DNA of 64,000 bases. Source: Closterium sp. NIES-65 (lineage: Eukaryota > Streptophyta > Zygnematophyceae > Desmidiales > Closteriaceae). The notes beneath the pieces were generated by a model, which saw only the letters and a list, made by a program, of their open reading frames with translations, had not been told where the DNA came from and made no database searches. Shown piece by piece: positions 44,405 through 56,799 of this stretch (the first letter of the stretch is position 1; each line of letters begins with the position of its first letter). Position numbers and translations under genes: made by a program. The stretch is taken from NCBI GenBank assembly GCA_948144175.1, contig CANXME010000891.1:1-64000 (forward strand). The letters run 5' to 3'.

Positions 44405-45862
44405 TGCGTGCCCTATCCGTGCTAGTGCTCACCCCAGCCTTGCCAAGTTTAGGGGGGGAGATAAGGTTGGCCTTGAGTTCAGGAACGAGAAGAACATCGC
44501 GCAGCACCACCGGCTTGCCATCCGCTTCCTTAAACGCAGCTCGTCCCGCACCAGCTACCTTCAGCGCGAGTCCAGAGGCGGAGCACACCTCGTTGATCGA
44601 TGCAGCGCGTACGTGGTCCAGCAGGTCCTTGCGCGGCGTCATCGTCCAAGCAGCGCCCGTGTCCAACACCCAATAATCCAGGGGGTGCAGCTCTGCTCCA
44701 ACCTTGGCAGAGGCGTCTTCTTGCTCCCGCTGCTCTCCGTGCTCTCCAATATGGAAGAACTGGCCCGCGGTGCGCTTCTTCTTCTTTTCCGCACCGCCGT
44801 TGCTCTTCGGGTTGTTCTCCGACGGATCGGCGACCATGCTCGCGCCGTTTTTCTGGTTCCTCCGCGCGCCGCCATCCTGGTGACGATTCTGGGGGGTCCA
44901 TCCATCGGGTTTCTTATAGCACAAAAACCAGGGGTGCCCCTCTTTCTCACAATACCAGCAACTCCCTTTCATTTTCCCACCAGCACCCGACTTGCCCCCA
45001 CGTCCAGATTTCGCACCGCGACCCCAACCGGTACCTCCTTGTTGGTCGTTGGAGTCATCGTTCTTCTTTGCACCGCGTCCAGCCCCACCGAAGCCACATC
45101 CTCTGCCACGTCGGCTTCCTTGCATCCCATAGCCGCAAATGCCGTCGTCTCCAACCCTCAGTTGGCGGCGACGGAAGTCCTCCTCCAGAATCTTTGAAGC
45201 CACGATTCGAGTGTCCACGAGCTCTGGTTCTGCGGCAGGCTCAATCCGCTCGTAAATTGAAGCCACGATTCCGGCAGCAGTGAGAGCATCTTCAGGCACT
45301 TGGTCTGCTCCGGGTAGGTGATTCCCGCGGTCGCCAACTTCGCGTAGAGGTCGCGCAATTTGTCCAGGACAGGTTGCACCGGCTCTCCCTCGCTCAGGCG
45401 CAACGCGGACAGCTCCCTCTCCAGCATCAACGTTGCAACAACGGAGGTCAGGGCGTGCAGCTCCTTCAACACGGTCCACGCCTTCGGACCGCACTCAAAC
45501 TCTGGCAGCAGGTGCATGACGTGGTGATGCTGGTTCAGCTCCAAACTCTACGACATCAAATAGTAGCCAGCCGAGGAGCGCTCGTCCCAATCTTCCTGCA
45601 GCGCGGGGTCACTCGGTCTAGGCTCCTCCCCAATCATTAGTTTAAGCAATCCAATCTGACGGAAATATAGTTGCATTTTCTAGGCCCAATCATCATAGTC
45701 CTCACCATTGAACTTCTCGACGGTGAAATTCTTCAGCACCTCCTTAACCAGCGAGCCCTGGTTTGTTCGCGCTCCCCTTGGCGCTGAAACACAAGAATCA
45801 TGGCTGCCGCTACGATCTTGGGCTGAAGATTCACCAGCTCTTGTCGACGTGTTGCCCGCCAT
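44405..45862 (-). pseudogene. gag-pol of E, piece 1: gag and protease with two nonsense codons
   Basis: Starts at ATG 45862 (MAGNTSTRAGESSAQD). A TAG at 45680-45682 replaces the Trp codon of YDDWAW. A second TAG at 45548-45550 replaces Gln in SQSLEL. A short length difference near 45198 shifts the frame. Downstream the zinc knuckle CWYCEKEGHPWFLC (about 44923-44964) and protease LDTGAAW are intact. Both nonsense changes are C-to-T (or the complement) at CAG trinucleotides. Confidence 0.9.
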
Positions 45863-45893
45863 AGCTACCTATATCGAGGATCACTATAACGCA

Positions 45894-45905
45894 GCTCTGA
45901 TACCA
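45894..45905 (-). other. Primer-binding site of element E
   Basis: GCTCTGATACCA three bases from the partial LTR at 45909; unchanged despite the age of the element. Confidence 0.9.
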
Positions 45906-45908
45906 GCT

Positions 45909-46811
45909 TGTTGGTGTAAGGGCCTAATAAACCCAAGCTATTAAGACTTCATCAAACCTAAAACCTCTCCTCGGGGTCACTTCCAAGGGTCCTTGGGTGC
46001 CTGGTACAAGACCAGCCCCTATCCTCGGGTCCGAGTTTGTAGAGAGAGGGATCAAGAATGACTTAGTCAAAATAACAAGAGTACCTTGAACGTCGCGGAG
46101 CGTATCGTGCAGACCGTCGACCGGATTAAGCTGAGAATTTTCTATATCGAAGCTCACTCCAAGAGCTTAAAAATAAGCCAAGTTGCCTCGCGAAAAGTTC
46201 TGCTATTACAAAGTTATGGCTCGGACAGCGTTTGCCTAGCGTTGGAGTGCTAGCGTACTAGCGTTGACTCGGGTAGCATTCCGCCGTCGCACCGCGTAGA
46301 AACGAAATTCCAGGAAGGGAGGAATTCGCTTGAATCAAATTGACTATATTCAGGAACAAACAGAGAAGGAATAAATAGCTCTAGCTAGCAAGGACCTTGG
46401 GAATTAACTTGGGAACAACCAGGGGTGATCCCAAATAATTCCAACCAACAGAACCAACCTGGATGGACAAAACAGCAGGTGGTAGGTTGGTAAACAACCT
46501 CTGGTTCTGTTTTTCCAACCTGGGAAAACAACAACCAGGTTCAGGTCCTAAAAACAGAACCTGATCTGTCGTTGCCCAACCAGCCAAATGCTGGTTCCGC
46601 TGGTTTCCCCTGGCCCTGTAGCATGCAGATACAGACAAACAACATCCAACCTTCACCTTAATTGTACCTCTATAGTGCCTGCCCTGCTACACTATAGTCA
46701 ACCAAACAAAACAGTACAATTTCGAGTTGGATAGAACTGAATCTGCACAATCAATTCAACCGAACCGCAAAGCTTCCATCTTGGGTTCCTTTGCGAGCTC
46801 TTCCTTTCTGC
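45909..46811 (-). repeat. Partial 5' LTR of element E
   Basis: Follows the family-1 LTR from TGTTGGTGTAAGG up to CCTTTCTGC, where it switches abruptly to GC-rich minisatellite. The missing ~190 bp are the start of U3. Confidence 0.9.
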
Positions 46812-47350
46812 CCATGCGCCGCTTGCCGCCGCGTGCCCTGCCCTGCGCGAGCGCCGCTCGCCGCCGCGTGCCCTGCCTTGCCTGCGCGCCGCGCACTGCC
46901 GCCCCGCCTGCCGTGCCTGCGCGCCGAATCACCCTGCCCGCACGCCACTCGCCGTCGCGCGCCCTGCCATGCCCGCACGCCACATCGCCCTTCCCGTGCA
47001 CCGCTTGCTGTCGCGCGCCCTACCCAGCCTGCGTGCCACTCGTCGCCGCGCCGCCTGCCCTGCTTGTGCGCGGCTCGCTGCCGCACGACCTGCCCTGCAT
47101 GCGCGTGGCTGGCTACCGCACTGCCTGCCTTGCCCGCGCGCCGTGTCGCCCTGCCCTTGCACCGCTCGCCCCCGCGCTCCCTGCCCTGCCCGCATGCGAC
47201 TTGACGCCGCGCCGCACTACCCGCGCGCCGCCACCCAGCCCGCGCGCTGCTTAGTGCTGCGCTGCCTTGCCCTGCCTGCACGCCGCTTGCTGCCGCCCCG
47301 CCTAGCCTTTCCTTGACCGTGCGCCGCCCCGACCTACTCTAGTGCCTACT
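46812..47350. repeat. GC-rich degenerate minisatellite, unit about 35 bp
   Basis: Successive degenerate units built on CGCCGCTCGCCGCCGCGTGCCC and CTGCCCTGCCTGCG fill the tract. Long Arg/Ala/Pro-rich frames on both strands (for example 46727-47254 and 46751-47281) are by-products of base composition. No gene is seen. It separates the truncated LTR of E from element I. Confidence 0.8.
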
Positions 47351-47410
47351 CGCCGCCCTATCTTCCGTGCGTGTGGCCGTGCTGGTTGCACACCTCCTTA
47401 CTTTGCCCAC

Positions 47411-49949
47411 AATGACGTCTCTTTGTAGTAGCGGTGGGAGTGGTGACGGCGGTGGTGGCAGTAGTGGGAGTGGTGGCGGCGGCCGTAGTGGTGGTGTCAG
47501 TGGAGCTATTCGGTGGGGAGTTTCTGGCGGTGGCCAGCTGCAACTTCAGCGGCGTCTACGCGAGACCCTTATGCCCCAATAGCTTTGTGAGTGGTACACT
47601 AGTTGGAGTTGTTGCGGCGACAAGTAGCAGTCGCAGTGTAGCTGTTCAGATGGGAGTTTCTGGCGGTGGCCAGATTAAGCTGCACCGGCGTCCACACGAG
47701 ACCCTCACACCCCAGCAGCTTCGTGAGTGGTTTGCTCAGCATGGGGCGTCTAGGAGTAGTGCTCTCTGCCCATACGTCATTCGCACAGGTGATCAGGCTT
47801 GTCAGACTTGCGGGACAGTTAGTCACACACAGTCCTGCTGCTTCTCTTGTTTGAGCGACACCTGGCGTACAGAGCTTGGCGACACGACAGAGCTCCCTGG
47901 CTCACTAGAGCTGCTTAGGCAGTGTGTGGATATCTGTGCTCTATACCATGATACTATCCTCACTACTATGTATGCTTTAACTATTAGTACTCAGGGTGAT
48001 TCTTACCTATGTATGCCGCTAGACCCTGGTATAGAGACTGCTGCTACAGGAGCTGGTGCATCTACTCTAGGTGCTGGTGAGTCTGCTCTAGGTGCTGGTG
48101 AGTCTGCTCTCTCTGGTACTGCACCTACTGAGGCCTTACACACCTTCACGCTTGACTCAGGTGCTCCCCGCTGCTTCTTTCGTGAGAACACCACAGTCAC
48201 ACCACTCGCAGCACTGGTTGCAGTCTCTATGGCTGACCCCTCTAAGGGACCAGTTCTTGCAGGTTCCTCCACTATTCTCGCGTATCCGGTAGTTCCGTCT
48301 GGCTTACTGTCACGTCTTCACCTCCCCTCGTTCTCTACGATTTTGGTGAGTAATGCCGTCCTTCAGGATACTTGGGTTGATACCTTTATCCCTGGAGGAC
48401 AGCGTGTGGCAATCTGCACGTATGCACGGGCGGGCCGTCACCTGGCCACGTTTACCCGTCGGCCTGGGTTGAGCCTGTACACACTCACTACATAGCCTCC
48501 TCAGGTAGTTGCATCTGCGCCTGCGTCAGGTCAGCTTGCAGCCCCTTGCTTGTGTCGCGCCCTATCGCAACATCGCACCATACTCTCCTTTGGCACCATC
48601 GCCTAGGTAACCCCTCCCTGCCACGCCTCTGTGGCATGCACTCCCGTCTCCTTGTCTCTGGTCTTCACAGGTTTCTGCCTCCCCTCCCACCCTCCACTGC
48701 CCCTCCCTACCTTCCCTGTGTTGAGGGGCGGCAGCGCGCCGCTCCTCACTCTTCCTCGTTTCCCCCGACGACTGCTCCCCTGCAGACTCTCCACATGGGC
48801 GTGTGGGGCCCAGTCCGCGTTCGTGGACAGGGTCGCGAGCCATACTTTCTGCTGGTTGTTAGCGACTACTTGCGTTACACCACGGTTTTCGCCTTGAGCA
48901 GCAAGGGGGAGGTACCTGATGTTTTGATCCCTTGGATCCGCGGTGTCGGTCTTCAGCTTCGCGGGCAGTTCGACTCAGACCTTCTGGTCCTGCGTCTGCA
49001 TTCTGTCAGAGGTGGTGAGTTTGCCTTCGACCTCTTGCGAGACTTTTGTCGTGGGGAGGGGCATTCACCAATCGTTCATGCTTCCAGCCTCATTGCAGCA
49101 GAATGGGGTTGCTGAGCGCCCCATTGGCTTAGTCATGAACGCCGCTCGTACCTCCATGATCCATGCAGCTGCCCCCCATTTTCTGTGGCCGTTTGCGGTC
49201 CGGTACGCTACGCATCAGCTCAACCTCTGGCCCCATGTCTCCTTGCCGGAGACCTCGCCTACACTGCGTTGGACGGGAGAGTTTGGCGATGCGTCGGTCT
49301 TCCGGGTCTCGGGCTCTCGTGCCATTGTCCGTGATTCTTTCGCGCACAAGCTCTCCTCCGACGCCATTTCCAGTGTCTTCTTTGGTTTTCCCCCTAACGC
49401 GCCTGGCTCGCAGTTTTACCACCCCACCTCGTGCCGTGTCCTGCCCTCTCAAGACGTCACGTTTGATGAGTCGGATCCCTTTACCGTCTCTTCCCCTACC
49501 GCACTGCCCCTCTCCCCCCCCCTCCCCCGCCGCTCTTCCTCGCACCATTTCCTCCTCCGGTAGACCCCCCCCCCCTCAAAGTCCTGCTCCGTTAGGGTTG
49601 TCCCCAGTAGACCCTGTGGAGCCTGTGAAGGTAGATGTCGACTCTGGAGATGCCGGGGGTGGTGCTGCTAGGGGTGCTGCGTCTAGGTGTGCTGAGCCTG
49701 AGCGTGCGGAGCCAGGGGGTGTTCAGCCTAGGGTTGCCGAGTCTGAGTGTGCGGAGCCTGGAGGTGCTGAGCCTGAGCATGCAGAGCCTGAAGGCGCTCA
49801 GCTTGGGGGCGCTGGGCTTGGGGGTGCTGAGCCGGAGCGTTCAGAGCCTGCGAGTACTTTGTCTACTAGTCATCCTACGTGTGCCTCGTCACAGCGGGAG
49901 CCTCTCTCTCCACCGCAGCTGCGCGAGTTGTTTGCTCGACGCTGGAGCC
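47411..49949 (+). pseudogene. Copia element I: gag tail, protease, integrase; catalytic Asp residues lost
   Basis: Plus-strand remnant. A Gly/Ser-rich gag linker (47411-47500) is followed by a 136-bp tandem duplication, then a Cys/His-rich segment beginning CPYVIRTGDQACQTC (about 47769-47841). The protease site is TLDSGAP (Asp codon 48154-48156). The pre-integrase motif LLWHHRLGNPSLPRL is near 48585. In the integrase core the first Asp motif reads HMGVWGP (Gly codon 48798-48800) and the second reads HSVRGGEF (Val codon 49005-49007). The Glu motif NGVAERPIGL survives in another frame near 49100. Frame breaks lie near 48495-48545 (a stop), 49100 and 49560. A repetitive Glu/Pro/Gly/Ala linker follows (49650-49860). 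RT and RNase H are not present in the window. Confidence 0.85.
47500..47771 (+). repeat. Tandem duplication of about 136 bp inside element I
   Basis: The block containing TTTCTGGCGGTGGCCAG starts at 47521 and recurs at 47657 with similar flanking sequence on both sides (GAGCTATTCGG/GAGACCC... and TAGCTGTTCAG/GAGACCC...). 136 is not a multiple of three, so the duplication itself changes the frame. Confidence 0.8.
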
Positions 49950-51037
49950 TTTTGTTGTAAGGGTCTAATAAACTCAAGCTATTAAGATTTTATCACACTT
50001 AAAACCTCTCCTCGGGGTCACCTCCAAGGATCCTTGGGTGCCTGGTACAAGACCAGCCCCTATCCTCGGGTCCGAGTTTGTAGAAAAGGGATCAAGAGGG
50101 ACTTAGTCAAAACAGCAAGAGTACCTTGAATGTCGCGCAGCGTATCGTGCAGACCGTAGATCGGATTAAGCTGAGAATTTACTATATCGAAGCTTACTCG
50201 AAGAGCTTTAAAATAAGCCAAGTTGCCTCGCGAAAAGTTCTGCCATTACGAAGTTATGGCTCGGACAGCGTTAGCCTAGCGTTGGAGTGCTAGCGTACTA
50301 GTGTTGACTCGGGTAGCATTCCGCCGTCGCACCGCGTAGAAACGAATTTCCAGGAAGGGAGGAATTCGCTTGAATCAATTTCACTATATCCAGGTACAAA
50401 CAGAGAAGGAATAAATAGCTCTAGCTAGCAAGGACCTTGGGAATCAACCTGGGAACAACCAGGGATGGTCCCGAATAATTCCAAGCAACAGAACCAACCT
50501 GGCTGGACAAAAAAGCAGGTGGTAGGTTGGTAAACAACCTCTGGTTCTGTTTTTCCAACCTGGGAAAACAACAACCAGGTTCAGGTCCTAAAAACAGAAC
50601 CTGTTTTGTCTTTGCCCAACCAGCCAAATGCTGGTTCCGCTGGTCCTGGCCCTGTAGCATGCAGATACAGACAAACAACATCCAACCTTCACCTAAATTG
50701 TACCCCTATAGTGCCTGCCCTGCTACACTATAGTCAACCAAACAAAACAGTACAATTTGGAGTTGGATAGAACTGAATCTGCGCAATCAAGTAAGCCGAA
50801 CCACAAAGCTTCCATCTTGGGTTCCTTTGCGAGCTCGTCCTTTCTGCTTGTACTGTTCATAGCGCGTACAATGTTTTGCCGAAGCGCACATTGTGCGAGT
50901 ACCTGCAAATGCTTCAAGCGAAAATTGCGAAAGCAAACAAACACACGAACATACCATTCACACGCAAATGCATTCGTACACGCATACTCGTACAAACAGA
51001 CGGCAGGATGTCGTGCAATGTGAATTTGCACCCAACA
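49950..51037 (-). repeat. 3' LTR of element J
   Basis: 1,088 bp. Mutated terminal bases at the left end; normal CACCCAACA at the right end. Has a six-base deletion near 50644 relative to the 5' LTR. Confidence 0.9.
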
Positions 51038-51079
51038 CACTCCCCCTCAGCCTGCCGGCTGCATCCCCATCATTCCATA

Positions 51080-54000
51080 CTAGTTCATGCTCATTCCACT
51101 CATGCGCACACAACGCCAATGAGGCTCATCCGCAAGCCTGTTGGTGAGGAAGTCTGCTGGCTGCTGGTGAGTCTTGATGTAGATCGGATTCACCGTCCCC
51201 CTCTTCACCTCCTTACGCAGCCAGTGCCACTTGATACGCATGTGCTTATTGAGCCCATGAAGCACAGCGTTCCTGGCCATCCCAAGAGCTCCCTTGCTAT
51301 CACAAAACACAGCGTAGCAACCTTTTGCTCCTGGCCAATCTCCTCTAACAGCCTCCTCAGCCAAATCACCTCCTTCACCCCATGAAACATTGCCATGTAC
51401 TCTGAGTCCACGGAAGAGAGTGCTGTCTCCGTCTGCTTCTTTGACCTCCAACTAACAGGTCCTCCTCCAACTACGCAGATGTATCCTCCGACAGATGAGG
51501 AATCCTCCTTCTCAGAGGCCCACGTAGCATCGGTAAAGCAAGTGAGAAAAAGCTTGCCTTCTTCAAGCCTCTCCCCTTTCTCTTTCAGCACCTCAACCCC
51601 TTTCTGCTTCACCTGTGCAGATGCGGAGTATTGAACTCCAATGCTTGGGTGAGAGTTCAGATACTTCACCAAACGCTTAGCTGCATCCACCTGCTCCTCT
51701 GATGGATTCTGCACCACCCTAGCCAGCTGCCCAACCGAGAAAGAGATGTCGGGCCTTGTATGAACTGCTGCATACAAGAGGCTGCCCACCAAGGACTGAA
51801 ATTGCTGCTGCTCCTCGGCTTCAACCCCTTCATCCTCTGCAGCTTTCACAAGCTTGAATTCTGCTGGCAGGGGAATTGCAACCTTGCGCTCATTCTCAAT
51901 TCCGTACTTCTCCCCAAGCTCCTTGATGAACTTCTCCTGGTGCAGCGTCAACCACCTGTGATCCAGACCCCTCTCCACGTGCATCCCGAGGTAGTACTTT
52001 ACCTCCCCAAGGTTCTTGCACTTGAAGTTCTCCATCAGCTGCTGCTGCACCTTCTAGATCTCCTTCATGCTGCTGCTAAAGAAAAGAATGTCGTCCACAT
52101 AGACCAGAAACAGCACCAGCTTCTCCCCCTCCCCCTTGAGAAAGAGGCTCTCATCACAGCTGCTGGTCCTGAATCCCATCTCCTCTAAAACAGCTGCCAA
52201 CTTCTGGTACCAGCAGCGTGGCGCCTGCTTCAAGCCGTAGATGGACTTTTTCAGCTTGCACACCCTGCCCGTACCATCCTCATACCCAGGTGGCTGCGTC
52301 ATGAACACCTCCTCCTCTAAAATCCCGTTGAGGAATGCCGTTGATATGTCCATCTGAATAATGAACTTCCCACTAACGGCTCCATCTGCCAACAAGACAC
52401 GGAGGGTAGGGGGTTTGGCAGTGGGAGCAAAGATCTCATTGAAGTCCCGTTTCTCCTTCTGCATAAACCCCTTAGCCACCAACCTACTCTTGTAGATGGT
52501 GACCTGCCCCTTGTCGTTAGTCTTGATCCTTAGCACCCACTTGCATTGTACCGCTTTCTTTCCCTCATGCAGCACCACTAGTTCCCAAGTCCCATTCTCC
52601 AGCAGGCTCTGGTACTCAACATCCCTAGAAGCTAGCCATTTGTCCCTATCTGGTCCAGCTAATGCCTCCTCCATGCTAGCTGGTTCCTCTGGTGCAGGGG
52701 CAAGAAAACAGTAGGCAGGTTCATCCTCCTCATCCGGATCATAGCCATGTGGTAGAATCAGCAATGCCTCCTCGGTCCCAAGCTGCTGCTCCGCTACATC
52801 AGCTCCTGCAGTCAGCTTCTTAGTAGCCATACGGGTACGTCCTGGCCTGGAGACGGGTGTCTCCCATCCCTTCATAACGACACCCTTTGGCTTCTTAGTT
52901 TTTCCCTGCTGCTGCTCTCCTCCCTCGGATCCAGCAGCTCCACTAGTGCTACCGCTAGTCTCCACACCATCACCTCCACCAGCAGGTGCCTCCTGCACCT
53001 TCTCTTTATCACCACCCTCTGAAGCTGCCTCCTCTCCCTCCTCCCACACACTAGGAGTCAGGTCCAGCTGCATGGTGATCTCCTCCATCTGCTGGGACAC
53101 CCTGGCCTCCGGCTGTTTCTCCCAGCTCCCATACATCATGCCCTCAACAAACTTCACATCCCTGCTGTCAAACAACACACCCTTGGAAGGCTCCCACAGC
53201 AGCCATCCCTTGCTCTCAGCAGCCAGCCCCAAATGCACACACCAGATTGCACTCGCCCCCAACTTACTGCGGTAGGTCTTGGGGACGTGGGCGACTGCCA
53301 TGCAACCGAACACCCTCAGCATGTCTACCGGCGGCTTCCTCCCAAGCCACCTCTCCAACGGCACCCACGAGTCATCCCCAACCTTTGTGAGTACCCTGTT
53401 CCTAGCGACGGTAGCGTGCCGAACAGCATGGGGCCACATCAAGTTGCCCAGCCCAGATTCTATGAGCAGCGCCCTAGCTGTCTCCAGAATTGTCCGGTTC
53501 GCCTGTTCTGCTACACCGTTGGACTGTGGGGTGTAAGCCGTAGTCAGCTCCCTCTGGATGCCCTGCTTCTTGAGCCAGGCCGTCATCTCAGCTCCAAGGA
53601 ACTCACCACCCCGATCTGTCTTAATCCGCTTCACCACACACTCCGCTTGCTTCTCCACGAACGGCAGCCAATCGACCCGAATCGTGGAGGCGGCGTGATC
53701 TTTCTGCTTCAGCGGATACGCCCACATTAGCCTGCTCCAGTCATCCACTATGGTTAGGAAGTACCGCTCCCCCTTGTGCCCTTGCACCGGGAGCGGCCCC
53801 ACCAAGTCCATGTGGACCAGCTCCAACGGCTTTTTGCTCCTGCCAGCCACACTATGGAAGGGGAAACGGGTGAACTTTGAAAGGAGGCAAATTTCACAGT
53901 TATCATCGGGTGGTTGTCCGTTCAGCTTCAAGCCCTTAACGGCTCCATCCTTCTCCAGCTGCTTCAGCAAAGCCATTGCCACATGCTCCAAACGTCGGTG

Positions 54001-55660
54001 TGCAGTTGCCCAATCTGTCTCCCCAGATCTGGCCGACACTTTCACACCAACCCCTCCAACGGCGTTGCACTCCCCCTGGGATGCAGAACCCTCTCCAGCC
54101 TGCCCCCCACCGTGCCACGCCAGCGCCGGCAGCTGCCACATAGATCTGCACACGTCTTTGCTCTCGTGCAGATCCCAAAGCACCCGATTGCCCAGCTTCC
54201 CCTTATAAGTGCGTGCCCCATCCGTGCTAGCGCTCACCCCAGACTTGCCAAGCTTACGGAGGGAGATGAGGTTGGCCTTGAGTTCAGGAACAAGAAGAAC
54301 GTCATGCAGCACCACCGGCTTGCCATCCGCTCCCTTAAACGCAGCTCGTCCCGCACCAGCCACCTTCAGCGCGTGTCCAGAGGCGGAGCACACCTCGTTG
54401 ATCGGAGCAGCTCGTACGTCGTCCAGCAGGTCCTTGCGCGGCGTCATTGTCCAAGCAGCGCCTGTGTCCAACACCCAATAATCCAGGGGGTGCAGCTCTG
54501 CTCCAGCCTTAGCAGATGCGTCTCCTTGCTCCCCCTTGTCTCCCATATGAAAGAATTGGCCCGCAGTGCGCTCCTTATTCTTTTCCGCACCGCCGTTGCC
54601 CTTCGGGTTGTTGTCGGACGAATCAGCGACCATGTTGGCGCCGTTTTTCTGGTTCTTCCACGCGCCGCCATCCTGGTGACGATTCTGGGGGGTCCATCCA
54701 TCGGGTTTCTTATAGCACAAAAACCAGGGGTGCCCTTCCTTCTCACAATACCAGCAACTCCCTTTCATTTTGCCACCAGCACCCGACTTGCCCCCACGTC
54801 CAGATTTCGCACCGCGACCCCAACCGGTACCTCCTTGTTGGTCGTTGGAGTCGTCGTCTTTCTTTGCACCGCGTCCAGCACCACCGAAGCCACTTCCTTT
54901 GCCACGTCGGCTCCCTTGCATCCCATAGCCGCTGCTGCCGTCGTCTCCACCCCTCAGTTGGCGGCGACGGAAGTCCTCCTCTAGAATCTTTGTCTGCACC
55001 CACTCGAGTGTCCACGAGCTCTGGTTCTGCGGCAGGCTCAATCCGCTCGTGAATTGAAGCCACGATTCCGGCAGCAGCGAGAGCATCTTCAGGCATTTGG
55101 TCTGCTCCGGGTAGGTGATTCCCGCGATCGCCAGCTTCGCGTAGAGATCACGCATCTTGTCCAGGATGGGTTGTACCGGCTCTCCCTCGCTTAGGCGCAA
55201 CGCGGACAGCTCCCTCTCCATCATGAGCGTGGCAGCGACGGAGGTAGGGGCGTGCAGCTCCTTTAACACCCATCCACGCCTTCGGACCGCACTCAACCTC
55301 CGGCAGCAGGTGCATGACGTGGTGACGCTGGTTCAGCTCCAAACTCTGCGACATCAAGTAGTAGCCAGCCGAGGCGCGCTCGTCCCAATCTTCCTGAAGG
55401 GCAGGGTCACTCGGTCTAGGCTCCTCCCCAATCATTAGTTTCAGCAATCCGATCTGACGGAAATAAAGTTGCATTTTCCAGGCCCAATCATCATAGCCCT
55501 CACCATCGAACTTCTCGACGGTGAAGTTTTTCAGCACCTCCTTGATCAGCGAGCCCTGGCTTGTTCGCACTCCCCTTGGCGCAGAAACACCAGAATCATG
55601 GCTGCCACTACGATCTTGGGCTGAAGATTCACCAGCTACCGCCGAGGTGTTCCCCGCCAT
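51080..55660 (-). pseudogene. gag-pol of element J with three lesions
   Basis: Collinear with D from ATG at 55660. Lesion 1 is an extra base near 55268 in gag (after PKAW). Lesion 2 is a TAG at 52054-52056 replacing Gln in KEIQKVQ, just after the RT catalytic region. Lesion 3 is an indel near 51309 in RNase H. Between lesions 1 and 2 an open block of 1,080 codons (52054-55296) keeps the zinc knuckle, LDTGAAW, all three integrase acidic residues and YVDD. The Arg of NGVAERANR is changed to NGVAEQANR. It is nearly complete but could not make RT/RNase H in full. Confidence 0.93.
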
Positions 55661-55691
55661 AGCTACCTATATCGAGGATCACTATAACGCA

Positions 55692-55703
55692 GCTCTGATA
55701 CCA
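55692..55703 (-). other. Primer-binding site of element J
   Basis: GCTCTGATACCA three bases from the 5' LTR at 55707. Confidence 0.92.
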
Positions 55704-55706
55704 GCT

Positions 55707-56799
55707 TGTTGGTGTAAGGGCCTAATAAACTCAAGCTATTAAGACTTTATCACACTTAAAACCTCTCCTCGGGGTCACCTCCAAGGGTCCTTGGGTGCCT
55801 GGTACAAGACCAGCCCCTATTCTCGGGTCCGAGTTTGTAGAGAGAGGGATCAAGAGGGACTTAGTCAAAACAGCAAGAGTACCTTGAACGTTGCGCAGCG
55901 TATCGTGCAGACAGTATATCCGATTAAGCTGAGAATTTACTATATCGAAGCCCACTCTAAGAGCTTTAAAATAAGCCAAGTTGCCTCGCGAAAAGTTCTG
56001 CCACTACGAAGTTATGGCTCGGACAGCGTTAGCCTAGCGTTGGAGTGCTAGCGTACTAGTGTTGACTCGGGTAGCATTCCGCCGTCGCACCGCGTAGAAA
56101 CGAATTTCCAGGAAGGGAGGAATTCGCTTGAATCGATTTCACTATATCCAGGTACAAACAGAGAAGGAATAAATAGCTCTAGCTAGCAAGGACCTTGGGA
56201 ATCAACCTGGGAACAACCAGGGATGATCCCAAATAATTCCAAGCAACAGAACCAACCTGGCTGGACAAAAAAGCAGGTGGTAGGTTGGTGAACAACCTCT
56301 GGTTCTGTTTTTCCAACCTGGGAAAACAACAACCAGGTTCAGGTCCTAAAAACAGAACCTGTTTTGTCTTTGCCCAACCAGCCAAATGCTGGTTCCGCTG
56401 GTTTCCCCTGGCCCTATAGCATGCAGATACAGACAAAGAACATCCAACCTTCACCTAAATTGTACCCCTATAGTGCCTGCCCTGCTACACTATAGTCAAC
56501 CAAACAAAACAGTACAATTTCGAGTTGGATAGAACTGAATCTGCGCAATCAAGTAAGCCGAACCACAAAGCTTCCATCTTGGGTTCCTTTGCGAGCTCGT
56601 CCTTTCTGCTTGTACTGTTCATAGCGCGTACAATGTTATGCCGAAGCGCACATTGTGCGAGTACCTACAAATGCTTCAAGCGAAAATTGCGAAAGCAAAC
56701 AAACACACGAACATACCATTCACACGCAAATGCATTCGCACACGCATACTCTTACAAACAGACGGCAGGATGTCGTGCAATGTGAATTTGCACCCAACA
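55707..56799 (-). repeat. 5' LTR of element J
   Basis: 1,093 bp with standard ends; followed by the GAGCC duplication and the resumed linker of element I. Confidence 0.93.

Larger units (their letters stand above)
32644..46811 (-). mobile_element. Family-1 copia element E, old host element split by D and a solo LTR
   Basis: Minus-strand element. It is made of a partial 3' LTR (32644-33275), polypurine tract, gag-pol in three pieces (33318-34329, 41192-43306, 44405-45862), PBS 45894-45905 and a partial 5' LTR (45909-46811). The pieces join cleanly when D with its GAATA duplication and the solo LTR with its GTAAG duplication are removed. Both LTRs are truncated: the left lacks about 460 bp of the R/U5 end, the right lacks about 190 bp of the U3 end. 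More substitutions than in D show it is older. Confidence 0.9.
49950..56799 (-). mobile_element. Family-1 copia element J, complete but mutated, GAGCC target-site duplication
   Basis: 3' LTR 49950-51037, polypurine tract 51038-51049, gag-pol 51080-55660, PBS 55692-55703, 5' LTR 55707-56799. Flanked by GAGCC at 49945-49949 and 56800-56804. It lies in the linker of element I. The LTRs differ at about twenty or more sites, plus small indels, so the insertion is clearly older than D. The outer LTR end at 49950 has three substitutions (TTTTGTTGTAAGG for TGTTGGTGTAAGG). Confidence 0.93.

Noticed and set aside
46727..47316. Long Arg/Ala/Pro-rich frames on both strands
   Set aside because: They are produced by GC-rich minisatellite composition; several overlapping frames are open at once.
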